From contig NZ_NIDE01000010.1 of the NCBI RefSeq assembly GCF_002197845.1, positions 172,063-236,062 of the forward strand: a stretch of DNA of 64,000 nt. The letters are read 5' to 3'. The stretch is from Fimbriiglobus ruber. GTDB lineage: Bacteria; Planctomycetota; Planctomycetia; Gemmatales; Gemmataceae. The notes under the pieces are model-generated. The model searched no databases. It saw only the letters and a program-made list of their open reading frames with translations, and was not told where the DNA came from. Of this stretch, positions 49,226 to 61,506 are shown piece by piece (the stretch's first letter is position 1; each line of letters opens with the position of its first letter). Made by a program: the position numbers and the translations under genes.

Positions 49226-49615
49226 ATGCTTGATGCCGTCGAAGTCTTCGAACAGATCGAGCGGGCCACCCGCACCCTCAAGAAGCTTCCCCGCGTCGGC
49301 GTCAAATCCCGCTTCTGCAACTGGCCCGAGGTGATACAGAACTTCATGGACGCCTACGGGTACACCGATCCCGTCCCGCCGAAGATCGTTCCCACGGCCC
49401 GGCAACTCACGGAAATGGACCAGGTGATCCGCTGGCTTGCGTGGCTCTCCAGCTTCGGCGAGGAGTATCCCCGTATCGTCTGGTCACGGGCCGCCGGGGC
49501 GTCATGGCGGGGGATTGCGGGTCGCGTCGGACTGTCTCCACCCACCTGCAAGGAGCGATTCAGAATCGGCGTATGTGCCATCATGTACGCGATCGAAGAG
49601 AAAAAGGTTTCATAG
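49226..49615 (+). CDS. DUF6362-like phage protein
   Basis: A 129-residue protein with ARQLTEMDQVIRWLAWLSSF, then EYPRIVWSRAAGASWRGIAG and LSPPTCKERFRIGVCAI, a helix-turn-helix that resembles the C-terminal part of DUF6362 proteins located just before terminase genes. It may regulate late transcription. An AT-rich gap with CATAAT near 49688 follows and could hold the late promoter. Confidence 0.65.
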   Translation: MLDAVEVFEQIERATRTLKKLPRVGVKSRFCNWPEVIQNFMDAYGYTDPVPPKIVPTARQLTEMDQVIRWLAWLSSFGEEYPRIVWSRAAGASWRGIAGRVGLSPPTCKERFRIGVCAIMYAIEEKKVS

Positions 49616-49728
49616 AAATCAACGACATATAAAATAGTTCAAATATCATTTTACATCCACGCAGAAAAATGGCATCCTTGGCCACATAATGGGGCGATTA
49701 CGCACCCACGCCGCACAAAGCGGGTTTT

Positions 49729-50358
49729 ATGGCCTCCGATCACCTCACACCAAAACAAGAAAAATTCTGCCAGAAGTACATCGAACTCGGAAACGCGAGC
49801 GAAGCGTACCGCCAGGCGTATGACGCAGAAAACATGAGCCCAGAAGCGATCCACGAGGAAGCCTACCGGCTCACCATTCACCCTGATGTTTCCCTGAGAA
49901 TTGAAGACCTTCGCCGGCTCGCCCGGAAACGACACGAAGTCACGGCTGATCGCGTTATCGCCGAATACGCCAAGCTGGCCTTCCTCGACATCCGCAAAGC
50001 GTTCGATGAAGACGGCAACTTGAAGCCGATTCACGAGATGGATGACGACACCGCCGCGGCGATCGCCGGGTTGGAAGTCGAAGTCAAGCGGGTGGCAGGG
50101 AGTAGCTCGGACGACCTGGAGTCTCAAGCCCACGGCGGTGCCTTGAAGCGGACGTACGCGGATCTCTCGACCCGCATCCACAAAATCAAGCTCGCGGATA
50201 AGAAGGGTGCCCTTGATTCTCTCGCCCGCCACCTCGGCATGTTCACCGACAAGACCGAACTCTCCGGCCCGAACGGAACGCCGTTACCTTCGGCAGTGAT
50301 CGCCGTGACCCCCGAGGCCGTGAAAGCGATCGTCCAGCAAGTTCGTGACGAGTTCTGA
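49729..50358 (+). CDS. terS: Terminase small subunit
   Basis: A 209-residue protein with the Terminase_2 start [20 protein letters not shown], then [16 protein letters not shown] and [20 protein letters not shown], and a coiled-coil C-terminal half with [24 protein letters not shown] helices. It recognises phage DNA for packaging. The large subunit gene starts 14 bases before its stop. Confidence 0.93.
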   Translation: MASDHLTPKQEKFCQKYIELGNASEAYRQAYDAENMSPEAIHEEAYRLTIHPDVSLRIEDLRRLARKRHEVTADRVIAEYAKLAFLDIRKAFDEDGNLKPIHEMDDDTAAAIAGLEVEVKRVAGSSSDDLESQAHGGALKRTYADLSTRIHKIKLADKKGALDSLARHLGMFTDKTELSGPNGTPLPSAVIAVTPEAVKAIVQQVRDEF

Positions 50359-51883
50359 GCCGAGCGCCACGCCCGACGAAATCCGCCAGGCGGTCATCAA
50401 GGCTGAGTGCGAACTGGATCACCTGTTCTTCACCCGGTATTTCTTCAAGCAGCGACAGGGAATCAAGTTCCGGGTTAACTGGCACCACTTCCTGATCGCC
50501 GACGCCATCCAGCGAGTCATCGACGGACAGTGCGAGAATCTGGTCATTAACGTCGCGCCCGGAAGCAGTAAGACCGAGAACGCGGTCATCAGCTTTATCG
50601 CCCGCGGCCTCTCGCTGAACCCGAATGCTCGCTTCCTGCACATCACCTCGGGCGACGATCTCGCCCTGCTCAACTCGCAGACGGCCCGGGACATCGTTCA
50701 GAGCGACGAGTACCAGGCGCTGTGGCCCCTGAAGGTGGCCGACGACGCCAAGGCCAAGAAGCGGTGGAACGTCCTGGTCGACGGCAAGAAGGCCGGCGGC
50801 GTGTATGCCGTCTCCCTTGGCGGGCAGATCACCGGCTTCCGTGCAGGTCATATGGCCCCCGGATTCCAGGGCGCGATCATCTTGGACGACATCATCAAGG
50901 CCGACGACGCCTACAGCCCGGCCGCGATCAAAGCCGCGAATCGGAAACTGCTCAGTACCGTCAAATCGCGGAAAGCCAACCCGGCCACCCCGGTCGTCCT
51001 GATCATGCAACGGGTCGGCGAGAACGACCCCACCGGGTTCATCAAGGGCGGGAACCTGCCCGGCAAATGGGAATTCCTGACCATCCCGGCCGTGATCGAC
51101 GACGCTTACGTCGCGACACTACCCGAACGACTCCGCGCCCTGGTGGTTGTCGAAGGGCGCGACGACAAGGGACGATTCTCGTACTGGCCGTACAAGGAGC
51201 CCCTCGGAGATCTCCTCGCCCTGGAAGCCGGAAACGGCACCGATCCTGACGGCAAACGAGTAAGTCGGCACGTGTTCTCCAGCCAGTACCAGCAGGCACC
51301 CACGGCCATCGGCGGCAACATCATCAAGGGACTTTGGTTCCCCCGAGCGAACCCGCCGAAGATCCTCTTTCGCAAGATCTACGGCGACACGGCCCAGAAG
51401 ACGGCAGAACGTAACGACTACACCGTGTTCGAGTGCTGGGGGTACGGCGAGGACAAGAAAATCTACCTGCTCGACCTTCTCCGGGGGAAGTGGGAAGCCC
51501 CGGAACTGAAGCGCCAAGCCATCGACTTCTGGAATAAGCACCACGCCGTCACCGGCCTTGGAGTCCTGCGGGAACTGGTGGTGGAAGACAAGTCGAGCGG
51601 CACCGGGCTGATTCAGGAGATCAAACGGAGCGAGCGGATACCCGTCCGTGGTGTGGAACGCACCAAGGACAAGCTCACCCGCGTCATGGACGCCGTCTCC
51701 TCGATTGAGGCGGGGTTCGTTGTATTGCCCGAAGACGCGCCGTTCGCGAGCGATTTCCTCGTGGAGTGCGAGGCGTTCACGGCCGACGACAGCCACGCTC
51801 ACGACGACCAGATCGACCCCATGTGCGATGCGATCACCGACATGCTACTGACGAAGCGAAGCAGTTTATTCGATTTTACATAG
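50345..51883 (+). CDS. terL: Terminase large subunit
   Basis: A 512-residue packaging ATPase-nuclease. The ATPase region has a deviant Walker A ([17 protein letters not shown]) and Walker B ([15 protein letters not shown]), then a coupling motif ([14 protein letters not shown]). The nuclease domain has [36 protein letters not shown] and [17 protein letters not shown], which carry the acidic metal ligands. The start is GTG at 50345, inside terS. It drives DNA into the prohead with the portal. Confidence 0.94.
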   Translation: MTSSEPSATPDEIRQAVIKAECELDHLFFTRYFFKQRQGIKFRVNWHHFLIADAIQRVIDGQCENLVINVAPGSSKTENAVISFIARGLSLNPNARFLHITSGDDLALLNSQTARDIVQSDEYQALWPLKVADDAKAKKRWNVLVDGKKAGGVYAVSLGGQITGFRAGHMAPGFQGAIILDDIIKADDAYSPAAIKAANRKLLSTVKSRKANPATPVVLIMQRVGENDPTGFIKGGNLPGKWEFLTIPAVIDDAYVATLPERLRALVVVEGRDDKGRFSYWPYKEPLGDLLALEAGNGTDPDGKRVSRHVFSSQYQQAPTAIGGNIIKGLWFPRANPPKILFRKIYGDTAQKTAERNDYTVFECWGYGEDKKIYLLDLLRGKWEAPELKRQAIDFWNKHHAVTGLGVLRELVVEDKSSGTGLIQEIKRSERIPVRGVERTKDKLTRVMDAVSSIEAGFVVLPEDAPFASDFLVECEAFTADDSHAHDDQIDPMCDAITDMLLTKRSSLFDFT

Positions 51884-51890
51884 GACGTTC

Positions 51891-53459
51891 ATGTGGCCCT
51901 GGAAGAAAGAGAAGCAAGCCCATACGTCTCCCGAAGTCCGGCGGAATAGTTTCTTCTCCACCGACATCGACTTCGCAATTCCCGACAATCCGGCCAAGCG
52001 CATGCGGCGGATGCGCGACTACATGGCCATGACCTTTCAGCGGACGGTCGACGACCTGACGCCGGTGGACGAAAATGGCATGTCGATCGCGATGGACAAC
52101 CCCGACCTGACCTCGGTTAAACTGCGGAACGGCATCGGTTTAGGGGGATATATCCCCGAGACGCAGTTCGCCTGGTACTGCGGCCAGGGGTTCATCGGGT
52201 ATCAAGCGGCCGCTCTGATCAGTCAGAACTGGCTGGTCAAGAAAGCGTGCGCGATGCCCGCCAAAGACGCCGCGCGCAACGGGTACGAGACGAGCGTCAA
52301 CGACGGCACCGAGGTCGATCCTGAAATACTCGATTACGTTCGCGAGCAGGACAAGAAGTTCGAGATTCTCCGCAACTGCGTCGAGTTCCTCGATCTGGGC
52401 CGGACCTTCGGCATCCGCGTGGCCCTGTTCAATGTCGAGTCGCCCGATCCGGAGTATTACAGCAAGCCTTTCAACCCCGACGGCGTGAAACCCGGCAGCT
52501 ACAAGGGCATCAGCCAGATCGACCCGTACTGGATCACGCCCGAATTAGGTGGCGATGCCGCGGCCAATCCCGCCGCCCCGGATTTCTACGAGCCGACGTG
52601 GTGGCGGATCAACGGCCAGCGGGTCCACCGCACGCATCTGGTGATCTTCCGCAATGGCAACCTGCCGGACATCCTGAAGCCTGCCTACCTCTACGGTGGG
52701 TTGCCCATCCCGCAACTCATCGCCGAGCGCGTCTACGCCGCCGAGCGGACGGCCAACGAGGCCCCGATGTTGGCCGCGACCAAGCGTATGATGGTCATGA
52801 AGGCGGACCTGACGCAGATCGTCGCCAATCAGCAGCAGTTCGACGCGCGGATGGCCTACCAAACGCAGGTGCAGAACAATTACGGCGTCAAATTCGTGGG
52901 GCTGGATGACGAATTCCAGCAGTTCGACACGTCTCTGGCCGACCTGGATGCCGTTATCATGACGCAGTTCCAGATCGTGGCCGCGGCAGCCGGAGTTCCT
53001 GCTACAAAATTGCTCGGGACGAGTCCCAAGGGCTTCAACGCGACCGGCGAGTTCGAGGAATCGAGCTACCACGAGGAACTGGAGAGTTACCAGCAGCACG
53101 ACCTGTCGCCGCTGGTCAATCGACATCACTTATTGCTGGTCCGGTCACACGTCGCGCCGAAGTTCAAAATCAAACCGTTCAACACCGAAGTTGCCTGGAA
53201 GCCGGTTGACGCCTTGACCGCGGACGAGCAAGCGGAAGTCAACCTGAAGAAAGCACAGACCGACGTTCATCTCGCGGAAGCGGGAGCCGTTGACGGCACG
53301 GACATTCGCCAGCGGCTGATTACCGATCCGGATTCGGGTTACAACGGGATGGACCCTGTGGTTCCCAATGGCCCCGGCGACCGCGAGTTCCAGGCGGAAA
53401 TAGCGGCCCAGTCCTCGGAATCGGAGATCAACCCGGACGAGAATGAAACGGCCGAATAA
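51891..53459 (+). CDS. Phage portal protein (DUF1073 type)
   Basis: A 522-residue protein of the portal family used by many myoviruses: FAWYCGQGFIGYQAAALISQ, then NWLVKKACAMPAKDAARNGY, FGIRVALFNVESPDP, QIVAAAAGVPATKLLGTSPK and GFNATGEFEESSYHEELESY. It forms the dodecameric ring at one capsid vertex through which DNA enters. The Pfam entry for this N-terminal family is named after Acb1, but no anti-CBASS phosphodiesterase domain is seen here. Confidence 0.92.
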   Translation: MWPWKKEKQAHTSPEVRRNSFFSTDIDFAIPDNPAKRMRRMRDYMAMTFQRTVDDLTPVDENGMSIAMDNPDLTSVKLRNGIGLGGYIPETQFAWYCGQGFIGYQAAALISQNWLVKKACAMPAKDAARNGYETSVNDGTEVDPEILDYVREQDKKFEILRNCVEFLDLGRTFGIRVALFNVESPDPEYYSKPFNPDGVKPGSYKGISQIDPYWITPELGGDAAANPAAPDFYEPTWWRINGQRVHRTHLVIFRNGNLPDILKPAYLYGGLPIPQLIAERVYAAERTANEAPMLAATKRMMVMKADLTQIVANQQQFDARMAYQTQVQNNYGVKFVGLDDEFQQFDTSLADLDAVIMTQFQIVAAAAGVPATKLLGTSPKGFNATGEFEESSYHEELESYQQHDLSPLVNRHHLLLVRSHVAPKFKIKPFNTEVAWKPVDALTADEQAEVNLKKAQTDVHLAEAGAVDGTDIRQRLITDPDSGYNGMDPVVPNGPGDREFQAEIAAQSSESEINPDENETAE

Positions 53460-53472
53460 AGGAGAAACGAAT

Positions 53473-53769
53473 ATGAAACCCGCCGCCGAAAGAGTTAGGT
53501 CGCTGCTCTATTACAAATCCTATGAATTAAAAGAGCCATTTACTTGGCAAGACTGGTATGGCCTCGCTTTGAAAGCAGCCGATTCTCACGCAGAATACGG
53601 CGAGCTTATGATAAAAATTGACGGCTCCTTCTATCCAGCCGATCAACTTGCGTGGCTCATCATGACGGGAGAATGGCCGGATCATGAGATCATTCACGCC
53701 GACGGCAACAAACTGAACAACTCCTGGGACAACATCAAAGAAAAGGTTCTGTCGGCCAAGGCGGCGTAA
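53473..53769 (+). CDS. Small protein with a C-terminal HNH-like remnant
   Basis: A 98-residue protein. Its last third, DQLAWLIMTGEWPDHEIIHA, then DGNKLNNSWDNIKE, matches the core of phage HNH nucleases (H-x-D-G-N, NN.WDN) but lacks the flanking beta hairpin Cys/His elements and DNA-binding modules. AAAGGAG precedes the ATG. It overlaps the head protein gene by one base. It may be a decayed or repurposed homing endonuclease. Confidence 0.55.
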   Translation: MKPAAERVRSLLYYKSYELKEPFTWQDWYGLALKAADSHAEYGELMIKIDGSFYPADQLAWLIMTGEWPDHEIIHADGNKLNNSWDNIKEKVLSAKAA

Positions 53770-54614
53770 TGCTTTCGGTCCGCAAGCAGCCCTGGTCGAA
53801 TCGCTCGCAGAAGGGCATCATCAAGGGCAAGCCGCTTAATCCCTCTGCGGCGATCGAGCAACGATACTACAACGCCCTGCACGTCCTGATCGCGAGGATG
53901 CTTGCCGAGACGGAACTCGAACTCAGAAAGCTGTTCAAGACCGAACACGCCGAGGAGTTCTTCGCCCAGGATGCTAGCATATCGAGTCAGGCCCGCATCC
54001 TGACCAACGCCCTGATCAAGAAGTACACCGACCTGTTCGCCTCTCTCTCCAGACCGATGGCCGAGGAATTCGCCCGGGAATCGAACAAGTCCAGTGACAT
54101 CGCCGTCAAATCGAGCATCCGCCACCTGAGTGACGAACTCGCGCTCTCGACGAAAACCATCACCTCGGGTCCGTTAAACGACATCCTGACCGCCACCGTG
54201 GCGGAGAACGTTGGGCTCATCAAGTCCATCCCGGCCCAGTACCTGGGCGGCGTCCAGGGCGCGGTCATGCGGTCGATCACCACCGGCAACGGGATGCAAG
54301 ACCTGGTGCCGTACTTGCAAAAGCACAAGGGGATTACTCTGCGGCGGGCGCGGATGATCAGTCAGGACCAGGTGAAGAAAAGTTTTAGCGCGTTGAGCAA
54401 AGCCCGAATGGAGAAGGTGGGTGTGACCTCGTACATCTGGCGGCATACGGCTGGCTCACGTCACCCGAGAAAATTGCACATAGGGATGTCGGGATCGATT
54501 TTTCGCTACGACGATCCGCCGGTAATTGACGAGAAAACGGGCGAGCGCGGCATTCCCGGACAGGCGATTAACTGCGCCTGCCGGATGCAGCCGGTACTGA
54601 ACTTTGAAGAATAG
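53769..54614 (+). CDS. Mu F-like minor head protein (SPP1 gp7 family)
   Basis: A 281-residue protein. The N-terminal two thirds are helical (IEQRYYNALHVLIARMLAET). The C-terminal module TSYIWRHTAGSRHPRKLHIG, then MSGSIFRYDDPPVIDE and GIPGQAINCACRMQPV is the conserved end of Mu gpF/SPP1 gp7 head-morphogenesis proteins. It is a minor capsid component beside the portal. An HNH gene on the other strand ends 4 bases later. Confidence 0.9.
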   Translation: MLSVRKQPWSNRSQKGIIKGKPLNPSAAIEQRYYNALHVLIARMLAETELELRKLFKTEHAEEFFAQDASISSQARILTNALIKKYTDLFASLSRPMAEEFARESNKSSDIAVKSSIRHLSDELALSTKTITSGPLNDILTATVAENVGLIKSIPAQYLGGVQGAVMRSITTGNGMQDLVPYLQKHKGITLRRARMISQDQVKKSFSALSKARMEKVGVTSYIWRHTAGSRHPRKLHIGMSGSIFRYDDPPVIDEKTGERGIPGQAINCACRMQPVLNFEE

Positions 54615-54617
54615 CTT

Positions 54618-56910
<2,293 letters not shown>

Positions 56911-56928
56911 CCCCAAGGAGACTCACCC

Positions 56929-57909
56929 ATGAGTGCTGCAACTTTCCAATCCACCGTTAACATCTGGTCGACGCTCGGCGTCGTGGGCGACATGGCCTTC
57001 GACGGCCCGCTCCGTGCGACCCCGTTCAACCTCTTCTCGAACGGCACCCCGAATATCATCGGCAACGCCTTCACCGTCACCAGCGGCGGTAATCCCGAAC
57101 CGTCGGGTAACAGCGCCCTGGCGGGTACTGCTACCGTGGGCGGCTCCGGCATCTTCGCCGGCATCCTCGTGAACTCGAAGGACTACGCTTCGTACGGCAC
57201 GACCAACGGTCCGTTGAACCCCACCATCACCCTGCCCGACAACTCGATCGGGTTCTTGGCCAACATGGGGTACTTCTTCGTCAACCTGCCCGGTCCGGCG
57301 AACGTGGGCGACCTGGTCACCTACGACCCGCTGACCGGCAACCTGAACAGCATCACGCCGACCACCAGCTTCACCGGCACGATCAGCACGACCACCCTCA
57401 CGGTGTCCGCCGTGACCGCAGGTCAACTCGCCGTCGGCCAGATCATCTCCGGGACCGGCGTCACTCCCGGCACCCGGATCACCGCCCTGGGAACGGGTAC
57501 GGGCTACACCGGCACCTACACGATCAGCGTGAGCCAGACGGTGGGCTCGGCGACCGCCATGACCGCGGCCAACCAACCGGCCCCGGCGTTCGCGGCATCC
57601 GCGGCCTACATCACGACTTCGGCCGGCGTGGACACCCTCCACATCGCCACCCTCACCTCCGGCGAGGTTCTCATCGGCCAGCAGGTGTTCGGTACTGGTG
57701 TCGCACCGAACACGGTCATTACCGCATTCGGCAGTGGCACCGGCGGGACCGGCACCTATACGCTCAACACCAGTGGCCAGACGGTCGCATCCTCGGGCAG
57801 TCCGGAAGCCATGACCGGCCCGTCCAATCTGTTCGTGCCGAATTGCGTGGTCGATCGCTACACGACCAACACGACCGGCGGCCTCGCCGTCATCAAGCTG
57901 ACTAACTAG
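56929..57909 (+). CDS. Capsid cement/decoration protein with two tandem beta repeats
   Basis: A 326-residue protein. The outer parts ([55 protein letters not shown]) fit phage structural cement proteins that bind the capsid surface. Between about 145 and 300 two copies of a ~60-residue unit are inserted: [20 protein letters not shown], then [20 protein letters not shown], and again [20 protein letters not shown], then [20 protein letters not shown]. Such units are common on phage surfaces and may bind glycans. Confidence 0.8.
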   Translation: MSAATFQSTVNIWSTLGVVGDMAFDGPLRATPFNLFSNGTPNIIGNAFTVTSGGNPEPSGNSALAGTATVGGSGIFAGILVNSKDYASYGTTNGPLNPTITLPDNSIGFLANMGYFFVNLPGPANVGDLVTYDPLTGNLNSITPTTSFTGTISTTTLTVSAVTAGQLAVGQIISGTGVTPGTRITALGTGTGYTGTYTISVSQTVGSATAMTAANQPAPAFAASAAYITTSAGVDTLHIATLTSGEVLIGQQVFGTGVAPNTVITAFGSGTGGTGTYTLNTSGQTVASSGSPEAMTGPSNLFVPNCVVDRYTTNTTGGLAVIKLTN

Positions 57910-57938
57910 CCGTTCAACCCACATCAGGAGACACCTCA

Positions 57939-59027
57939 ATGCAAACCATCACCCACTCCGCGTTGGACGGCAAGAGCGTCCGACCGCTGATCTTCAGCAA
58001 CGTCGAAGACTACGAGGACCTGCACCGCATCGGCATCGGCGGCCTCGACAAGATCATCGACGCCGGCTTCGGCATGGATTCGATCCAGGGCAACGTGACC
58101 CAGGCCAGCATTCCCGTGCAGTTGCAGTTCCTCCAGCAGTTCCTGCCCGGCTTCGTCAAAGTGATGACGGCCGCCCGCAAGATCGACGAGTTCATCGGCA
58201 TCAACACCGCCGGTAGCTGGGAGGACGAAGAAGTCGTCCAGGGCATCATCGAAAACACCGGTTCCGCGGTGCCGTACGGCGACCTCACCAACGTGCCCCT
58301 GTCCAGCTGGAACGAGAACTGGGTGACGCGCACCGTCGTCCGCTTCGAGCTCGGCATGCGGGTCGGCAACTTGGAAGAGAAGCGTGCCGCTCGCATCATG
58401 GTCAACAGCGCCGAATCGAAGCGCGAGTCGGCCGGTCTGGCCTTGGAACAGCAGCGGAATGCGGTGGGCTTCTACGGGTACAACGGTGGCAACAACTTCA
58501 CATACGGCTTCCTGAACGATCCCGGCTTACCGGCTTACGTGACCGTGGCCGCCACCGGCACCGGCAGTTCCACCTTGTGGTCGACAAAGACCTTCCTCGA
58601 AATCTGCGCCGACATCCGGACCGCGATCGTCGGACTCCGCACCCAATCGCAGGACACCATCGATCCCGAAACGACCGCCCTGACCCTGGGGCTTCCGACG
58701 GATTGCGTGGACTACCTGTCGGTGACCTCGGACTTCGGCATCTCGGTGCGCGACTGGTTGACCCAGACGTACAAGAAGACCCGCATCGTGTCGGCCCCCC
58801 AGTTGAACAGCGCCAACGGCGGCGCGAACGTGTTCTACCTGTACGCGGACGCGGTCAACGACCTGTCGACCGACGACGGCCGCACCTTCGCCCAACTCGT
58901 CCCCGCCAAGTTCCAGGTGCTGGGTGTTCAGCAACTCCCGAAGGGCTACGAGGAAGACTACTCGAATGCCACGGCCGGAGTTCTCTGCAAACGGCCATAC
59001 GCGGTATATCGCGCGACTGGAATTTAG
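57939..59027 (+). CDS. Major capsid protein (DUF2184 type)
   Basis: A 362-residue protein in the position of the major capsid protein: IGGLDKIIDAGFGMDSIQGN, then IPVQLQFLQQFLPGFVKVMT, RKIDEFIGINTAGSWEDEEV and DYLSVTSDFGISVRDWLTQT. The family forms HK97-fold capsids in myoviruses. No long N-terminal delta domain is present, consistent with scaffolding supplied by the upstream fusion protein. An HNH gene on the other strand follows. Confidence 0.9.
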   Translation: MQTITHSALDGKSVRPLIFSNVEDYEDLHRIGIGGLDKIIDAGFGMDSIQGNVTQASIPVQLQFLQQFLPGFVKVMTAARKIDEFIGINTAGSWEDEEVVQGIIENTGSAVPYGDLTNVPLSSWNENWVTRTVVRFELGMRVGNLEEKRAARIMVNSAESKRESAGLALEQQRNAVGFYGYNGGNNFTYGFLNDPGLPAYVTVAATGTGSSTLWSTKTFLEICADIRTAIVGLRTQSQDTIDPETTALTLGLPTDCVDYLSVTSDFGISVRDWLTQTYKKTRIVSAPQLNSANGGANVFYLYADAVNDLSTDDGRTFAQLVPAKFQVLGVQQLPKGYEEDYSNATAGVLCKRPYAVYRATGI

Positions 59028-59043
59028 TAATAAAAACCGCATG

Positions 59044-59685
59044 TTAAGGCATATCGGGCCAAATACGATTTCCCTTTCGCTTGTTGGCTGCTTCAGGAAG
59101 GATCTGTAAATTATTCTGGCAATGCAGCCCGCAAACGACTGGAGAGCTAAGCGGAACAATGTGGTCGACGTGATGTTTCACTCCTGTCTCCGCAGTGATT
59201 CTTGCGCACTGTTCATAGAAAGCGGTAATTAGGGTGAAATCAGCCCATGTCGGAGTTGCTTGGGCTTTCCTGCAACGACGCTTGTTCGCATGGGCTGTAA
59301 CTCTGCTCTTGTTGTCCTTGCGATATTTGGCCTCGTACGCTTTCCGGCGATCACGATTGGCGGCGCGCCATTTTTTGTCGTAAGCAGTGTTTCGCCTGCT
59401 CTCGTGCTCTTTGTGCGACTGGTAATATTCTGCCTTGCGGATCTTAATTCTTTCTCGATTCTTTTCTCGCCATTTTTTGTAATATGCAGCGCGGCCTTCT
59501 CGGTTCGCATCAGTGTATGCCTTGCGCTTCTGCTTTAGTCGTTCCGCGTTGATCGATCGATAACGGGCTGATTTCTTGTTGTCGCATTCAGCACAGTGGC
59601 TGCATAATCTATCTTTTGCTCGTATGTTTCTGTAAAAAGATGCTAGCGGTTTAAAATCGCCGCAACGGGTGCAAGTCTTGACCAT
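59044..59685 (-). CDS. HNH endonuclease, antisense in the late operon
   Basis: A 213-residue protein: KTCTRCGDFKPLASFYRNIR and CSHCAECDNKKSARYRSIN form a zinc-ribbon start, a long Lys/Arg-rich helical array follows, and the end has VDHIVPLSSPVVCGLHCQNN, then LQILPEAANKRKGN, the HNH core. It is AT-rich and antisense, placed right after the capsid gene, a favoured site for homing endonucleases. The rightward gene start at 59752 follows 66 bases after its ATG. Confidence 0.88.
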   Translation of the reverse strand: MVKTCTRCGDFKPLASFYRNIRAKDRLCSHCAECDNKKSARYRSINAERLKQKRKAYTDANREGRAAYYKKWREKNRERIKIRKAEYYQSHKEHESRRNTAYDKKWRAANRDRRKAYEAKYRKDNKSRVTAHANKRRCRKAQATPTWADFTLITAFYEQCARITAETGVKHHVDHIVPLSSPVVCGLHCQNNLQILPEAANKRKGNRIWPDMP

Positions 59686-59751
59686 AATAAATCCAGTCTA
59701 CTCATCTGATTTAAGTAAGGAGTCTATTTCATGTATCATATTTTTTCAACG

Positions 59752-60123
59752 ATGGCCAATTCGACCAAGTACATCAAGTACCGCCAAGCTCCTCAGAAAG
59801 ACCTCAATATCGCCGAACGGTCCGTCCTCATCAAGGGCGGCTCCGGCATGCACCAGAAGCATCTGGGCACTCCCCTCGGCGTTCACACCGCCGTTTCCGA
59901 CGAGGACATGGACTGGCTGAAGGACGACTTGCACTTTAAACAGCACATGACCAAAGGGTACATCACCGTCCGCAAGGCCGAGGTGAATCCGGAAGTAGCG
60001 GCGGCGGAGATGATCACCCACGATCCCAAGACCGACGCCTGTCCGGTCATCCCCCAGGACTTCAAGGACGACGACAAAAAGGAAACCATCAAACCGATGG
60101 CGAACAAGAAGAAGGCCGCGTAA
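59752..60123 (+). CDS. Hypothetical phage structural protein, 123 aa
   Basis: Starts MANSTKYIKYRQAPQKDLNI, contains GGSGMHQKHLGTPLGVHTAV and DMDWLKDDLHFKQHMTKGYI, and ends in a Lys-rich tail. No family is recognised. Its place between capsid and neck genes suggests a head-tail joining or head-stabilising role. An alternative ATG lies at 59731. Confidence 0.65.
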   Translation: MANSTKYIKYRQAPQKDLNIAERSVLIKGGSGMHQKHLGTPLGVHTAVSDEDMDWLKDDLHFKQHMTKGYITVRKAEVNPEVAAAEMITHDPKTDACPVIPQDFKDDDKKETIKPMANKKKAA

Positions 60124-60135
60124 ACGGAGGTTCCG

Positions 60136-60582
60136 GTGGGCTGCATCCAGTACAACGATTCGGCCTTCCGGTCACTCTTCCCGGCGTACGCCAACACGGT
60201 CCTCTACCCGGCCGCGATGGTCCAGGCGTTCTGGGACACGGCGACGGCTTACGTCAGCAACCGTAAGGGCGGATGCTACACCGGCGGGATGACCGTCGCC
60301 CAGCAGACCCTGGCCCTCAACCAGATGACGGCCCACCTCCTCTACCTCAACGGTCAGATTGCGGCGGGAAACACTCCCGGCGTGATGACTGGTGCGACGA
60401 TCGACAAGATCAGCATCACCCTGGAGCCACCGCCAGCACCGAACGCGTGGCAGTATTGGTTGCAATCCAGCCCCTACGGGCAGCAGCTGCTCGCGCTGTT
60501 ACAGGTGGTTTCGGCGGGCGGCTTCTACGTCACGACGAGTGTTCCGGGGCAAGCCGGGTTCCGGTTCGGGAACGGCTGGTAA
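60136..60582 (+). CDS. DUF4054-type head-tail adaptor
   Basis: A 148-residue protein with FRSLFPAYANTVLYPAAMVQ, AFWDTATAYVSNRKGGCYTG, ALNQMTAHLLYLNGQI and SSPYGQQLLALLQV, the DUF4054 layout of proteins that bind the portal and start the neck. GTG start at 60136 with ACGGAGG upstream. It overlaps the next gene by TAATG. Confidence 0.85.
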   Translation: MGCIQYNDSAFRSLFPAYANTVLYPAAMVQAFWDTATAYVSNRKGGCYTGGMTVAQQTLALNQMTAHLLYLNGQIAAGNTPGVMTGATIDKISITLEPPPAPNAWQYWLQSSPYGQQLLALLQVVSAGGFYVTTSVPGQAGFRFGNGW

Positions 60583-61130
60583 TGGAAGTCAAGCGCGGCA
60601 ACCCCAAGGCGTTCGAGACGCTGGCCGCGAAACTGAAAGAACTCTCGGGAATCGAAACGAAAGTCGGATGGTTCCCCTCAGCAACCTACGAGGACGGAAC
60701 GCCTGTCGCCCTTGTGGCATCCGTTCAGGAATTCGGTCACGGTCCGATCCCACCCCGCCCGTTCTTCCGGCCGACGATCGCTGCGGAAGAAAACAACTGG
60801 AAACAGTACGCCGCTCAGGGTGCGAAAGCTGTCCTGAAGGGTTCACTCACAGCGTTCGCAGTGATGGACGGCCTCGGGGAACGAGCCCAGGAGGACGTGA
60901 AAGAAACGATCAACCAGATCACGTCCCCACCACTTTCACCGATCACCCTGGAACTCCGCGCCATGAAGCACAAGAACCCCGGACTGAAAATCACCGGCGC
61001 GACCGTCGGCGAAGCCGCCGCGCGCGTTCGCCAACCTGGCTACCAACTCGCCAGCGGAACGCCCGATAAGCCACTTGTGGACACCAAAAACTTAATTACA
61101 ACCCTGACGCACACGACCGAAGCGAAATGA
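60582..61130 (+). CDS. Neck/tail-completion protein (HK97 gp10-like)
   Basis: A 182-residue protein. ETKVGWFPSATYEDGTPVAL, VASVQEFGHGPIPPRPFFRP and ITSPPLSPITLELRAMK are blocks of HK97-gp10-like and Mu-type neck proteins; the EFG.....PPRPFFRP motif is diagnostic. It caps the neck before tail joining. It overlaps the next gene by 4 bases. Confidence 0.85.
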   Translation: MEVKRGNPKAFETLAAKLKELSGIETKVGWFPSATYEDGTPVALVASVQEFGHGPIPPRPFFRPTIAAEENNWKQYAAQGAKAVLKGSLTAFAVMDGLGERAQEDVKETINQITSPPLSPITLELRAMKHKNPGLKITGATVGEAAARVRQPGYQLASGTPDKPLVDTKNLITTLTHTTEAK

Positions 61131-61506
61131 CCGTCCCAGGGCTCAACATCCTCGCGATGGCCTTCCGCGTCCTCGGGAAGCAGTGTTTTCAGTATTACGC
61201 CTACCAGTCCCGCACCCCGGACAACGTCGGGCAATACGTCACCACTTATGCCCGCCGGTCACGTTTTACGGAAGCGTTCAACCGGTCCCCCGCGACCTCT
61301 ACGAGCGGTACGGCCTGGAACTCCAGCGGAGCTACGTGAACGTCTACTTGCAGCGCAACGTCATCGACGTGGCCCGGGATGTGTCGGGCGATCAGATCGT
61401 GTTCAACGGCGCGACCTACCAGTGCGTCTCAAAGACCGCGTGGGACGCCATCGACGGCTGGGACGCCGTTCTCTGCGTTCTGATTACGGAGCCGGCGGCG
61501 TGCTGA
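61127..61506 (+). pseudogene. Phage collar/neck protein, one frameshift
   Basis: Frame one reads NILAMAFRVLGKQCFQYYAY, then NVGQYVTTYA. Near 61248 it breaks and the +2 frame continues as PPVTFYGSVQPVPRDLYERY, then LQRNVIDVARDVSGDQIVFN and a WDAVLCVLITE end. The joined 125-residue product fits the phage collar protein family. One C missing from GCCCCG at a codon junction explains the break, as for the six breaks in the sheath gene downstream. Confidence 0.75.

Noticed and set aside
51891..53459. Anti-CBASS activity of the portal protein, suggested by the Pfam family name
   Set aside because: Only the portal region is present; the Acb1 phosphodiesterase domain with its paired HxT motifs is not seen.
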